Positions 22,228 to 33,889 of a stretch of DNA of 64,000 bases are shown one piece after another. Under the pieces are notes generated by a model. It had not been told where the DNA came from. It saw only the letters and a list, made by a program, of their open reading frames with translations, and searched no databases. Position numbers and translations under genes: made by a program. Where the stretch lies: NCBI RefSeq assembly GCF_026151205.1, contig NC_087077.1, forward strand, positions 15,164,983 through 15,228,982, in the 5' to 3' direction. Every line of letters begins with the position of its first letter. Position 1 is the first letter of the stretch. The stretch is from Bolinopsis microptera (Eukaryota; Ctenophora; Tentaculata; Lobata; Bolinopsidae).

Positions 22228-22345
22228 ATATTTAATACCCCCTCATATAGCCTTTCTACGTGTACATGATGCTCAAGCAACTGTCACTGTGTCTCGGCGG
22301 GACAATTCTACTTCCAGTTTCAAAACTGAAACTACCGCAACAATA
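22228..22345. repeat. Dispersed direct repeat, copy 2
   Basis: Same sequence as 20535-20650. Here it is followed by ordinary DNA instead of the GA array. Confidence 0.85.
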
Positions 22346-22780
22346 CGCGATTCTTATCTTAAAGTTAAAGCCTAAAGGTAACATAACTTAAACAGTTTAA
22401 CGGTTTAAACGAAACGTAGCTTACCATAATGCAAATTATTTCAACCAAGTACGCTTAAACCAAATTCAACGTTATTAGCTAAGGATGATTCGTATTTAGA
22501 ATTAGAACCCAGAGCTTATGGCTAAGATTAATACACTCACAGTAGCAAGACTCAAGAGTAAGACGTTTCAATTAATCATCAAGGACAAAGGAGCAAACAT
22601 CGGTGCGGTCTGTTTGTCAAGAGTACTTTTATTCAATCATATTGCTCCAGCCACCTAAATTAGCCCAGTAGTACACCGGTAAAAACTTGTCCCGTTGATT
22701 AATTTGTCGAACCTACCCGCATTTTTCACCAATTCAAATTAATTAAATTCAGTTCAATTAAAATCGGGTTGATCATTTTT

Positions 22781-25194
22781 ATAGGGCCTGTCATGATATC
22801 ATGGATCGCTTAGGTTCCACCAGGATCTGATAGTCCTCATAATTCTGCGGCCTCTATGTATCGTCATCTCGCACAACTCCGTAAGACCCTTGTGAGTTTG
22901 GCATGTGAAAAGTTGTAGCCTTCCAGACATTGATTGGGTTAACGAGGTGTCGTACGTCACCTCAAGATCGGGTGACGGGGGGCTGACCAGGCCAGAAACC
23001 AATTGATTGGGTCTGAGGTAACGTTATTATGAGCCTGAGGTCACGTGACTGTGACGTCACCAGAGCTTGTTCTCCATTTCCCGCTCATTGGACCAGGTGA
23101 GCTTGCATGCTTGTGAATGTGGGTGTAAGTACAGCTGTACTGTAGTTTATATCTAATTACCCACTATTATAGAAACCATAAATTTATTTTCTGACAGAAA
23201 GCTAGAAATTTACCAAAATATTGACATTGTTATAAACTTATCTTGATGAACATTCCTGAAGCTGACCTAAAATTGCACGAATTAAACTTGGTTTCAGAGC
23301 TCAACAATGCTTCCTTATGCCTTAAAATCCATTTGATATCGATACAATCAACATTATGATCCTGTTTATCAATTAGTAACAGGTAACAAATACGCAGAAA
23401 CAACCATCACACCTACATTACATTCTTAATAACGGGTCGATTTCGAGTGACCAATAATCGTCGTGATGATACGTCATGTGTTCCTGATCATCATAAGCAA
23501 TCAAGAGACAGGAGCGGCAAGGTCAAAAGGAAACCTGCGACAAATCGCGATTTTTGACGTTTGCCGAGACAAACAGATCTTCGCGACAAATTGCGATTAT
23601 TCCAGGTCTCTGAGGACCAAATTTGCGCATTCTCCTTTAAATCCGAGGGCCAAATATCACGTTCTTTATAATTATATTGAACTTATCACATCCACAGCCT
23701 TTCGAATGTAGCTGTACGGACCGAAAAAGTATTTTCGGCTCACAATGCTCAGGGAAGCATGAAACATGAACAAAAGTAGTTTCCAGAAAAACTTTGAAAA
23801 TAATTTCGATTTAGAAAATTTCGGTCTGAGTCATTCTCGATAGGTACAATTAGGGTAAGGAAAGTGCCTCAATATGTAAGTTACTCTCCTTATTTCTATA
23901 TAAACATAACTTTTATAATAATTCTTACGTTATAATTATAATAATTTTCTATTATCACTAGAAGCCGCACAGACCTACTATCTACACATAACTTACTTAC
24001 TTGTACTTGAAAAGGTCTCCTCCTAGTCGTTGGAGTGGCCTGCACCACATAGTAACTCCTTTCTCCGGTGTATTAGACCTCTCCAGTGAACCCTGCACTG
24101 TCTGTAGCTTGTTGTTCTGCATCTTCTATCGTGATGTTATCGACACCTGTGAAGATTGCTGCATCCTCCCGGACACATGACAACCAGTTTTTCTACACAC
24201 AAACCAACTAGTAATTTTCATTACCCTAATCCAATGAACCAGTGCATCCCTAATTCATAATTCGTGTAACAACATCATGAAGAAGAGTCTGTTTAGATTC
24301 GATCTTAACACTTAAGATTATTAATATAGATGCTATTGTTTTGCCTGACGAGCCTGTCGCTCCCTAATCTATCTATACTAACAAGCTAGTTAACGAATTT
24401 ATGAAATCTAACTTAGCTCCGCAAATTCGCCGCGATTTTGCCTAGTTTGACTTGTCGCGGCGCCGCGATTTTTGGCCCAAATAATCGCGATTTTCTTTTG
24501 TCCTTGAGGAGAGGCGGTTGCTTTAAATCAATGGTTTACGTTATTTTTGTGAATTCGACCCCTGTTGAAACGGTTATCACACTTTGTAACTGCATATGTA
24601 TTGAGGATAGCTTTACAAATAAGAGGATCAGTAAATAAAATTGTTACTTGTTAATAATTAATCTTGAACAGGATCATAATGTTGATTGTATCGATAAAAA
24701 ATGGATTTTAAGATATAACTATAAGGAAGCATTGTTGAGCTCTGAAACCAAGTTTAATCGATTTCTCGTGCAATTTAGGTCAGCTTCAGGAATGTTCATC
24801 AAAATAAGTTTATAACAATGTCGATATTTTGGTAAATTTCTAGCAGTACAGCTGTACTTACACCCACATTCACAAGCAAAAACGGAGAACAAGCTCTGAT
24901 GACGTCACAGTCACGTGACCTCACAGTCACGTGACCTCAGGCTCATAATAACGTTACCACAGACCCAATCAATTGGGTTCTGGCCTGGTCAGCCCCCTGT
25001 CACCCGATCTTGAGGTGACGTACGAAACCTCGTTAACCCAATCAATGTCTGGAAGGCTGCAAATTTTCACATGCCAAACTCACAAGGGTCTTACGGAGTT
25101 GTGCGAGATGACGATACATAGAGGCCGCAGAATTATGAGGACTACCAGTTCCTGGTGGAACCTAAGCGATCCATGATATCATGACAGGCCCTAT
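22781..25194. mobile_element. Long-TIR DNA transposon, related family member
   Basis: Arms of about 560-620 bp (22781 to about 23395, and about 24637 to 25194) are inverted repeats starting AGGGCCTGTCATGATATCAT and flanked by AT on both sides. The inner part of the arms (GACCTAAAATTGCACGA, GGTTTCAGA, TTCCTTAT) is homologous to the arms of 12397-15459, so both belong to one superfamily. The 1.2 kb core has no recognisable transposase but holds inverted TCGCGATTTTTGNC-like motifs. An ORF in each arm (22799-23002, 24973-25176) is conserved only because the arms are copies. Confidence 0.8.
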
Positions 25195-25519
25195 CATTTT
25201 TATTTTCAGTGATTTATAAATCACTGATATTATTCGACTATTAGTATTTAGTATTATATAAATGTAATAATAAAAACCCGCTGATCGTTAAGTTGAAAAT
25301 AGTCAAAGCGTGAATCGTGATCAGTGTAAATATGAGCATTGAGCTAGTCCGAGTCGTATCATAATTCATCAAGTTATAGTAGTTGTACAACAATACTAAG
25401 GTATAATGGGACTACTACGGACCCTCTGCCGGATCCAGAGGATGTCACCATTTAACCTTCACACAGACATCGAACACTGTATAAGAAATGCTATATCTTA
25501 CTATATATAAAGCGAGACG

Positions 25520-25850
25520 ATATATATATATTTATTTATCCGCACCATTTTACTGACACCACGGCATCAACTTTAACACGGGTTTCTGCAAAAAACCGTA
25601 CAAGATATAAAACTGAAACTTTTTTAACTAATTCAAATGCTTTAATGGCCTTCAAATCAGCATGAAAAAATTGAAAATTGGCCAAGGAATAAGAATTTTA
25701 GTACCCAAAATTTGGACCCCCAAGTGGTGTCAAAAATTCGAATTAAATAGGTAATAATTATTTTCACTGGGAGACTTTAGAATAGGAAACTGATCCGGCC
25801 ACCAAAGAACCTTGACACCAGTCTTAAAGGTTTGACGGGCTCCTGCTAGT
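25520..25850. repeat. Dispersed repeat R1, intact copy
   Basis: This contains CCATTTTACTGACACCACGG, CAAATGCTTTAATGGCC and CCTGCTAGTA. It aligns along its length with 53445-53878, which carries two extra small insertions. It serves as an empty-site control for those insertions. Confidence 0.85.
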
Positions 25851-28800
25851 ATATGGACACGTTCATTGAAGTTTGAGGAAATTGGTAAATTTCTAAAACA
25901 GCGTTTTTGACGATAGTGGTTTAATTTTAACATATATTAATCTAGCGTGTTCATAAGTTCTGAACATTAGCCACGTGACCCATACTCCCATATGCACTGC
26001 TCAAAAATAAAATGTATTGCTTTTAGGCACTATTATGTAAAAAATGTCACATTTTTGTGACATTGTTTACCATAGCTGCCCAATTAGCATTTTTTGGTCT
26101 AAAATATAGTAGATTAGGTCAATCTAACAATTATGATACAATGTAGGCCTAAAGGGCAGTGATCGAACGGCTTTAAGGCAACATTTTGTAAACTTTGTCA
26201 CACTCAGAATACGAGACCTCTTTTCTACTGTGAGGTGTCCATAAAACCCTTTCAACTCATTATTTGATAGTTCTTCTGCCAGTCATAGCCCTAAAATATG
26301 TTGTTTTGAAAGGTTAACTTGAAATACATGCACTTGGCTATTGGGAAATGATGTAAATTCTGTCACATTATATGGAATTTAAAATTCTGGGTGAATTTCC
26401 GAAATTATTTATATCTGATTTTGGTTTGGAAGGCGGGAAAACTCTATATGAGGACGATACACGGATACAGTTGATTGAAGTATACTGTATAGCCCGGCAG
26501 TTGATGTAAACATCGTCACAAAATGATACGAAATCGTAAATGGACACGTTCATGTTGAAGTTTAAGGATATTGGTAAACCAAAAAAATAGCGTGTTCAGA
26601 AGTTCTGTACATAAGCCACGTGACCCATACTTCCATATACACGGCTCAGAAATACAATTTATTGTTTTTAGGCACTATAATATAAAAAATGTCACATTTT
26701 TGTGACTGTGTTAACCATAGCTGCCCAATTAGTATTTTTTGGTTTAAAATATAGTAGATTAGGTCATTCTAACAATTATGATACAACATTTGGCTAAAGG
26801 GCAGGGATCGAACGGTTTTAAGGCAATATTTCGTAAACTTTGTCACACTCAGAATACGATACCTCTTTTCTACTGTGAGGTGTCCTCAAAATCTTTTCAA
26901 CTCATCATTTGATGGTTTTTCTACTAATCATAGCCCTAAAATATGTTGTTTTGAAAAGTTAGCAAATACATGCACTTATTGGGAAATGATGTAAATTCTG
27001 TCACATTATATGGAATTTAAAATTTTGGGTGAATTGCCGAAATCATTTATATCTGATTTTGGTTTGGAAGGCGGGAAAACTGTATATAAGGACGATGCAC
27101 GGATAGAGCTGATTCAAGTTAAGGGCAGTTGATGTAAAAATGGTCACAATAATAATAAGGGCAGTTGATATGAAAGAAAATCTATCTAACTAATGCAATG
27201 GCTGATGTGACGAAATTTACATTTCTTGACCCTATTTTGAAGAAACATGCCTCGATTAGAATTCAATATTCTTCCAGGAATTATAAGTAGGTTATTATTC
27301 AGCAGATCATCAGAACTCAAGTTTGACAATTCTGAGTTTAATTATACGAAGTTACCGAAATGTGACGAAATTCACTTTTCCTGCCCCAAAAGTATAATTT
27401 CAATGTGATGAAAAATGGTCATGGGTTTCTATATTTCCTTTATCTCTGAATTAATCATTTCAAACTATAATTAGGACTGTTGATGTGAAAGAAAATGTAT
27501 CTAAATTTTACAATGACGTATGTGACGAAATTTACATTTCTTGACCCTATTTTGAAGAACCATACCCCGATTAGAATTCAATATTCTTCCATAAATTATT
27601 AGTAGGTTATTATTCAGCAAATCAGAACTCAAGTTTAACAATTCTGAGTTTAATTTTACTAAGTTACCGAAATGTGACGAAATTCACTTTTCCTGCCCCA
27701 ACAGTATAATTTCAATGTGATGAAAAATGGTTATGGGTTTCTATATTTCCTTATCTCTGAATTAATAATTATTGGTAGGTTATTTTTCAGCAAATCAGAA
27801 CCCAAGTTTAACAATGCTGAGTCACTAATTTACCGAAATGTGACAAAATTTACTTTTCCTGCCCCAACAGTATAATTTCAATGTGATGAAAAATGGGCAT
27901 GGGTTTCTATATTTCCTGTATAAATCCATTCCAACTATAATAAGGGCAGTTGATATGAAAGAAAATCTATCTAACTAATGCAATGGCTGATGTGACGAAA
28001 TTTACATTTCTTGCCCCTATTTTGAAGAATCATACCTCAATTAGTATATAATGTTACTTTATCACCATCACTATGTCGATAAATAAGTTATTTTGCCAAC
28101 ACGGAGCAAATAAAGTTATAATATTTTTTTTGTGACGAAATTTACAAATTTTTACCCTGTTCAGGTGTTGAAATTTATCCAATGTTAACATATCACTGCC
28201 ATATAATAATTTATATATGACCGGCGTATGGTTGAAATATTGTTAATTGATCCATAGTACGTAATATAGGGCGTTTAAGTTGGTATACTAATATTTACTC
28301 AATTTAACACATGTTGAGATATCATACAAATTTATGTGACTAAATTTACCTATTTCTGCCTTCTGTATTTGTATTTGCGTATAACAATGAAATATGTGAA
28401 CAATTCCAAACACATTCAGCTCACAAAATAATGCTAGACTATTCGGCATTTCTTGTCAGGATGTCATAAACATCCCTCATATAAATTTCTTAAATGTGTG
28501 ACGGAGTTTACATGGTGCTACCATTTAAGGAAAAAAGTCGCTAAATATGTAGATAATAGTCATATACAGCTATTCTATGAATTGGAAATTCGAAAATTTG
28601 GTCAAACACGGCAACAAGGGGTCCATATAAACTCCGTCACGTTTTTATAGTGTGACAAAGTTTACAACTCACTGCCGGCCGCATTTAAGCGATATCTTAT
28701 CGTCTGATAAAGATATCGTTATGCGACAAAGTTTATCTAGATGATGAAACGATTATCTTAGGGTTAGAGGGTTTATATAGTTTCATAGTGTGACACATTT

Positions 28801-28873
28801 TACATCATCGTGCCATTCAGTAGGGTCACTAATATTTACCAATATCCTCAAACTTCAATGAACGTGTCCATAT
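25851..28873. mobile_element. Inverted-repeat-bounded block of 155 bp-phased motifs
   Basis: A 40 bp terminal inverted repeat (25851-25890 and 28834-28873, one mismatch, starting ATATGGACACGTTCATTGAA) bounds 3.0 kb. The left third is a tandem duplication (25851-26538 and 26539 to about 27120). Throughout lie copies of a motif, TGTGAC-GAA-ATTTAC followed about 10 bp later by TGCCC. Reverse-oriented copies end at 26051, 26202, 26367, 26520, 26696, 26847, 27005 and 27148. Forward copies start at 27206, 27361, 27521, 27673, 27839, 27991, 28131, 28335, 28497, 28651 and 28789. Steps are mostly 140-166 bp. No ORF of note is present. The outer TA could be a target duplication, but the class is unknown. 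Confidence 0.75.
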
Positions 28874-28884
28874 ATAATTGGTAA

Positions 28885-29090
28885 TGGCTGCACATTTTTT
28901 ACGACCTTTCTAAAAATTGCGAGCTTTCAACTCCATTTGCAAGCTAAAATTGGTCAATGTGAATTGCGAAAGGTCACTTTTTGGTCAATTTGTTGAGTTT
29001 TTTGCCGTTGCCGGGAAAATTTCGTCAAATTTAAAATATTTATATAGTATAGAAAACAGCTAGAAGTGTTCATTGAAAAAACATGTTTTC
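28885..29090. repeat. Dispersed repeat R2, copy 1
   Basis: TTTCAACTCCATTTGCAAGC, GCCGTTGCCGGG and AAAATTTCGTCAA match 51300-51470 in the same orientation. Confidence 0.8.
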
Positions 29091-30730
29091 ATAAATCTAA
29101 GCTAAGCTTTCTTCTTTGTTACAAAAAAGGTTTATAGTTTGAAATTTATATGCTCAAGGTTGAGGTGTTTTAACTATAGATGTTGGTGGGCACCCAGTCT
29201 AGATATTTTGCAACAAATTACACCTCAAAATGCAAAAAATACACGTAAAATTATGCGAACCCGCAACCGTCGCTACTAAATGGTGCCTTTGTGGAAAATA
29301 TGTCACTCACAGAATCTTAGTCGGTTTCAACATTCCAGGTTTGCAGCCACAAAATAGATCATTTGGATTGAAAGTGATCAGAATAATCGTTTTTACAAAA
29401 CTAGTTGGTAATGTTTGTAATTAGTCAGTCATGAGTCATTATATCGCTTAGAGTCGAAATTTCACTCCCGATCCTGGATTCACAATCCAATTATGTCTGT
29501 AGAAAAAGTAAAAATCCATGGTACTATAGCCCAACAAATTATACTTTGCGAGTACTTAAAGTTTCATCACCCTCTTCTCAACCGAGGTTTGGGTTAGAGT
29601 ACTTGGTACTGGTGATCAAAAATCTTACCCGACCAACAATAACAGTAAGCGAGCTTCAAAATTTGTCATTTTCCTGTAACAAATCTTTAGGACCAAGCCA
29701 GGTATGGCAAGGACCATTGGATATTGATAATGATTTTAACCAGGTTGAATTAAACCATAAAAATCCAATTTCGAATACATTTTTGGAACAATTTATAAAC
29801 TTGAACATCGTAGACAACTGTGACACTGATAACTAGATAAGGAGAATAAAGAATTGGACGCCTAATATATAATTTGAGTGGTGAATCCATGGAAACAAGC
29901 ACTAGTTACCACTAGTTACCACTAGTTACCACATAGATTACTCAATTTACCAATTAGATAAATAGACCAGACAGATTACATTGTCTACTTTCTCTAAGAA
30001 TATAATAACTTCTGTACCCATGGAAATTTCCGCGTGGAATATATCCAGATGATATTATTCATGCAAGTGAGGCGACGTAAATATATGATATAAAACTGGT
30101 ATAACTGTTGAAATAAGCATTTATCATCAGCAGAGACTGCAAAGTGTGCAGAACATTCTCAGAAACACACCTCGGGGCATGCACAGCGTGTACTTTTCCA
30201 ATAAAACTATAGAAATCTTGCCGTTTTTGCGATTTAGTGTTCAAATGACAAACGTCATACCCATATAAACGTTTCATTGATTTTCAAGAATCGACTAATA
30301 CTCTGAAAAATTCATGCAAAACTTTTGTCGGGAAAAAGGAAAAATAACCCCCTTTGCCGAGATGGAACGTAATGGATCAGCGTCCCTAATTCATTTATAA
30401 AACTGATTATAATAAACATATCCAATAAAGATACGATATCGTCAAACCGTCTAAATGTGACTGTAGAGTGTAGACAATAGACCTTTGCAACTGTAAGAAA
30501 TGTTAGGTTAAATTTCAACCCAGATTATTCGGCTGAAGAGGTTGGGCATGTCTCAAACAAACCTTTCTCACGCGCAGCAGTGTTCGTATCAAAATAATAC
30601 ATTCATTTAGTCAGCCTCTTATCCATCTTGCTAAATGATGAACTGCGATCCCGTTAGTGATATAACTGATTAGCTAGTAGTTGTATGTTTGATATTGCAG
30701 GTAGAAATCTACACCTTATCCCCCATTTTA
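29091..30730. other. 3' flank of the Kv gene, no further gene supported
   Basis: Open frames at 29230-29424 and 29546-29836 (plus) and 30059-30518 (minus) have no recognised domain. A run of ACTAGTTACC triplicates lies at 29900-29932. Confidence 0.5.
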
Positions 30731-33700
30731 TCAAAAGAATCCTGCATGATGGTCTTTATTGGGAATTTTCTTAAACTTTCTGCGCTTCTCAGAGACTTGT
30801 TCTTGATGGGCTTGGAGCGTGGAGCTGAACTTGCTCACTATTAGTGTCATTGGTAGGGCGATGTAGATCATGCTAAGGAAGAGGATAATAGAGCCAACAG
30901 ATTGACCGAGAGGAGTTTTGGGATAGAGATCTCCGTAGCCGACTGTCGTCATGGTAACTGCCGCCCACCAGCACGCGTGTAAAATACTAAACAGGGATGT
31001 TTAGATAAGATCAATGTTGATGAGGGTTCAGATCACTAATACCAATTATATCAATTAAATAAGAAATCAATTGATGTTTTTCCTTTGACATTAAAAGATA
31101 TCGAATATTATCAAGGAAACACACAATTTGCACACCAACCTTTTGAAGTCTGATTCGGCACTTTCCTCAATATAAAACATTATGGTTCCGAAGATGAGGG
31201 TTCCCATGACCCAGGTAAGAAACAGCATCCCCAGCTCTGATAAACAGCTGCTCACCACCTATATTGGTGAGTCAAAATGTGGATTCAAATCTGCAATTTA
31301 TTGTTTCATGGAGGTATAGCAACTATGAGTGGGATACAAATCATGTATAAATGTATAAATGGTTCATCCAAATATGTCACATGGTGGTTTGAGTGTGGGG
31401 TCTGTAACTATGCTCATATAGTTTAATGATTTTATCTTCATACGGTTGTCTGATTTTTTCCTCAATATTGAAACTGTTGATGCAAACTTCATTCATGAAA
31501 TAAAAATCGAATGTAACCAGTAAAATGTACGGGTAGCTTTCAGAGGTCTTACGGAGAAAATATTACATTCTGTGATTGTATGTACAATGATAACGATGTG
31601 GCTGCATTGACAAAACTAATTAATAATTAACTAAATTAAATAAATACTAATAGATGCGGTTACCTCCATCATCAGCATCATCCTCGAAGAGTGGCGTATA
31701 AGTTTGAATAGCCTCGTTATCCTGAATAACCTTAATATTCTGAATGCTGCCAAGCCTGGGAAACAAATGTTTTTAAAATTTTAAGAGTTATATAACTTAT
31801 AAGCAATAGCTAGGTCTTGCCAATTCTATTATAATCTTCGCAACGGACAATATCCATGATTATTGGCCTAATTTGATTTCCAGCCAACAAATACAATTAT
31901 AAGCGATAAATCTTTGCGTTTCATAGGGTTTTATCGATTTAGCTGTTCTCAAAACCTCTGAAATGAACAGACAGAATATAGTATTAACTATTACCTGATG
32001 CACTCTCTCTTCCGACAATAAGTTCGACGTAAAATGGCACAATAGCGAGGAAATCAAACCAGTTAAGAACAACTTTTAGGAAATTCCCTAAACTCGGTGT
32101 GCTTATCTGAAATTAGTCATTTACTTTAATGCCGTAAACTAAAATCGTAATTCATATTGACACATTATCTACGTAGAAATTTTTAAAGATTACAACATGC
32201 TCAAATTATTAAATACGCATAATATCAAAACTGTTTAATATTGAAAAGACAGTTGATTTGATAGTTTCTTACAATTCTAAGAACCAAATCAAGTGTGAAG
32301 TAAGACACACAGACAGTGTCCACTATGAAAAAAGGTTTCGATGCTGGTATCGTTTCGGTACTTTGGAATACTCTCCCATATCAAGTTAATCTGCAGGATG
32401 ATTTTAATATTTACTGTAAAATGAATAAATTATCGTACGATTGATTAAGTTGTTGACACTGATAAATTATTCATGAATTCATGTTTTTTAAGACTTGTTT
32501 AATCCACACTATTTAACGATTTACCATGGCTACAAGTAATTAGGGCAATAAATAAAATTTACAGAAATTGAGAATTTCATCGTAAAGCCTTACCACGCTG
32601 ATAACGATAATGAGTATATTACTGTAAGCCCAAATTCGGGCTGGAATGGACGACTTTGGATACTCCACAAAACCCCATAAAGCGGACCTCCAGCGCTGAA
32701 ATCCAACCGACTGACTGCAGGAAATAGTTCGTTAAGAGTCTTCAGTGACGACAAGAATACTGCAAGAGTTGTACTATTTTTCAAAAGAATGGCCATGAAA
32801 TGATCAACATGCGTTGAAGGGGTTAGGTTGTAGATGTGCAAAACAGTTTAACTATACAACTAATTATGCAAAATATGCTCTGCGATGTTACTTTTATGTA
32901 ATCTTGTATTTCGAGAATTAAAGCTATTTCCCATGAAGGTACGGATATTTTTAATATCATCTCTCCCTGGTACGGATACCTGATAATAAGATAACAATAA
33001 GATGATACCTGATAAGCTGGCTATGAGTCATGTCCGGTTCCGGGCTCTCTCCTTGTGACTCACCACAAGTACCGTCGATCAGCTGGAAGAATTCTAGCTC
33101 TCTTTCGAAAACGATGTCGGGCAACCCCTCAGGTTGGTATATGTCCCCACCTAGGGCGATGTAGATCATGCTAAGGAAGAGGATAATCCCCACCTAAATA
33201 TATGGTTTCAACCGTCTAGTGTCCTTTGCGAAATCCTGTCACAAATGTATAGGAGGTGTCTAGACTTTATAGATCCACCTAGACGTGACAAGTCACAGGA
33301 CATTACGTTGTTCAGCTGCAAATTATGAAAAAAGGGAATGCATCGTTCGATATGGTTTCTACAATACCTCAAAACCTCAAGGTTTTAACAGTAAAAAGGG
33401 TTCTACCTGTTTGATAGTAATACAGAATAGAGTCAAAAGCAATCTGATTTCTGTTGAAGTAGTACTCGTCGCGGAAAATGTCGTAGTACTGTTTCCTCGC
33501 ATCGTGATTCCCGAGCAGGGTGTCTGGAAACTTGTTCAGATCCACCAGGGAGGTCTCGAATATTTTACCCGCTGAGGAAAGAATTTATGTGTTAATTACA
33601 CGACTGTTCATTATTTTGACGGATATTTTAGAATCTAGTGCACCTGCGATCTGATATTTTGAATATCGCCGTACGTGGTTCACATATCAGACTGAGACAG

Positions 33701-33889
33701 CGTGTTTTTTCAGATATTAAATAAGGAGAAAATAATAACGTAAAAGAAGGTGGCGATATATTAAATGTTAGTAAAAATTAGGTACTGACACACGTTAATG
33801 GTGATTCTGTCACTGCTTGGGTACACGATCTTCTCCCCGTTGTTTACTAGCATGAAGTTCTTCATTTGTCGGTCCACGGATCCAAGCAT
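30731..33889 (-). CDS. Voltage-gated K+ channel alpha subunit, Shaker-type
   Basis: Minus-strand exons: 33889-33790 (start MLGSVDRQM, to RITINV), 33571-33407 (T1: GKIFETS, FPDTLLG, EYYFNR, ILYYYQTG), 33150-33064 (T1 end: FERELEFFQL), 32695-32594 (linker, S1), about 32371-32273 (S2: KPFFIVDTVCV), 32106-31995 (S3: NWFDFLAIVPF), 31755-31664 (S4: AFRILRLFRITRLFKLIR, six basic residues at every third position), 31258-31140 (S5: ELGMLFLTW) and 30986-30731 (pore TMTTVGYGD, S6, short tail ending HHAGFF). All but three boundaries have matching phases and GT-AG sites. A T1-S1 linker piece and the S2 acceptor were not resolved. The T1 domain has no HxxxCxxC zinc motif, as in the Kv1 type. S6 reads IALPMTLIVSKF instead of the usual PVPVIVSNF, so the PxP gating hinge is missing. 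The C-terminal tail is only about 35 residues. It is predicted to be a tetrameric plasma-membrane channel; whether it conducts alone is uncertain. Confidence 0.88.
33145..33196 (-). repeat. Copy of Kv S6 coding DNA at a splice acceptor, with 9 bp duplication
   Basis: Positions 33152-33187 are identical over 36 bp to 30854-30889, the S6 exon of the same gene. The 34 bp insert (33154-33187) is bordered on both sides by CCCCACCTA (33145-33153 and 33188-33196). On the coding strand that is TAGGTGGGG, the acceptor and first bases of the T1 exon. The exon now has two acceptors. The inner one keeps the frame. Using the outer one would add 43 nt and an immediate in-frame TAG. Confidence 0.9.

Noticed and set aside
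32957-33193. ORF that appears to fuse an S6 segment (IILFLSMIYIAL) to the T1 domain
   Set aside because: The S6-like part lies in the intron 3' end and is a copied 34-36 bp insert. The TAG acceptor between them fits the phase of the preceding exon, so no such fusion protein is expected.
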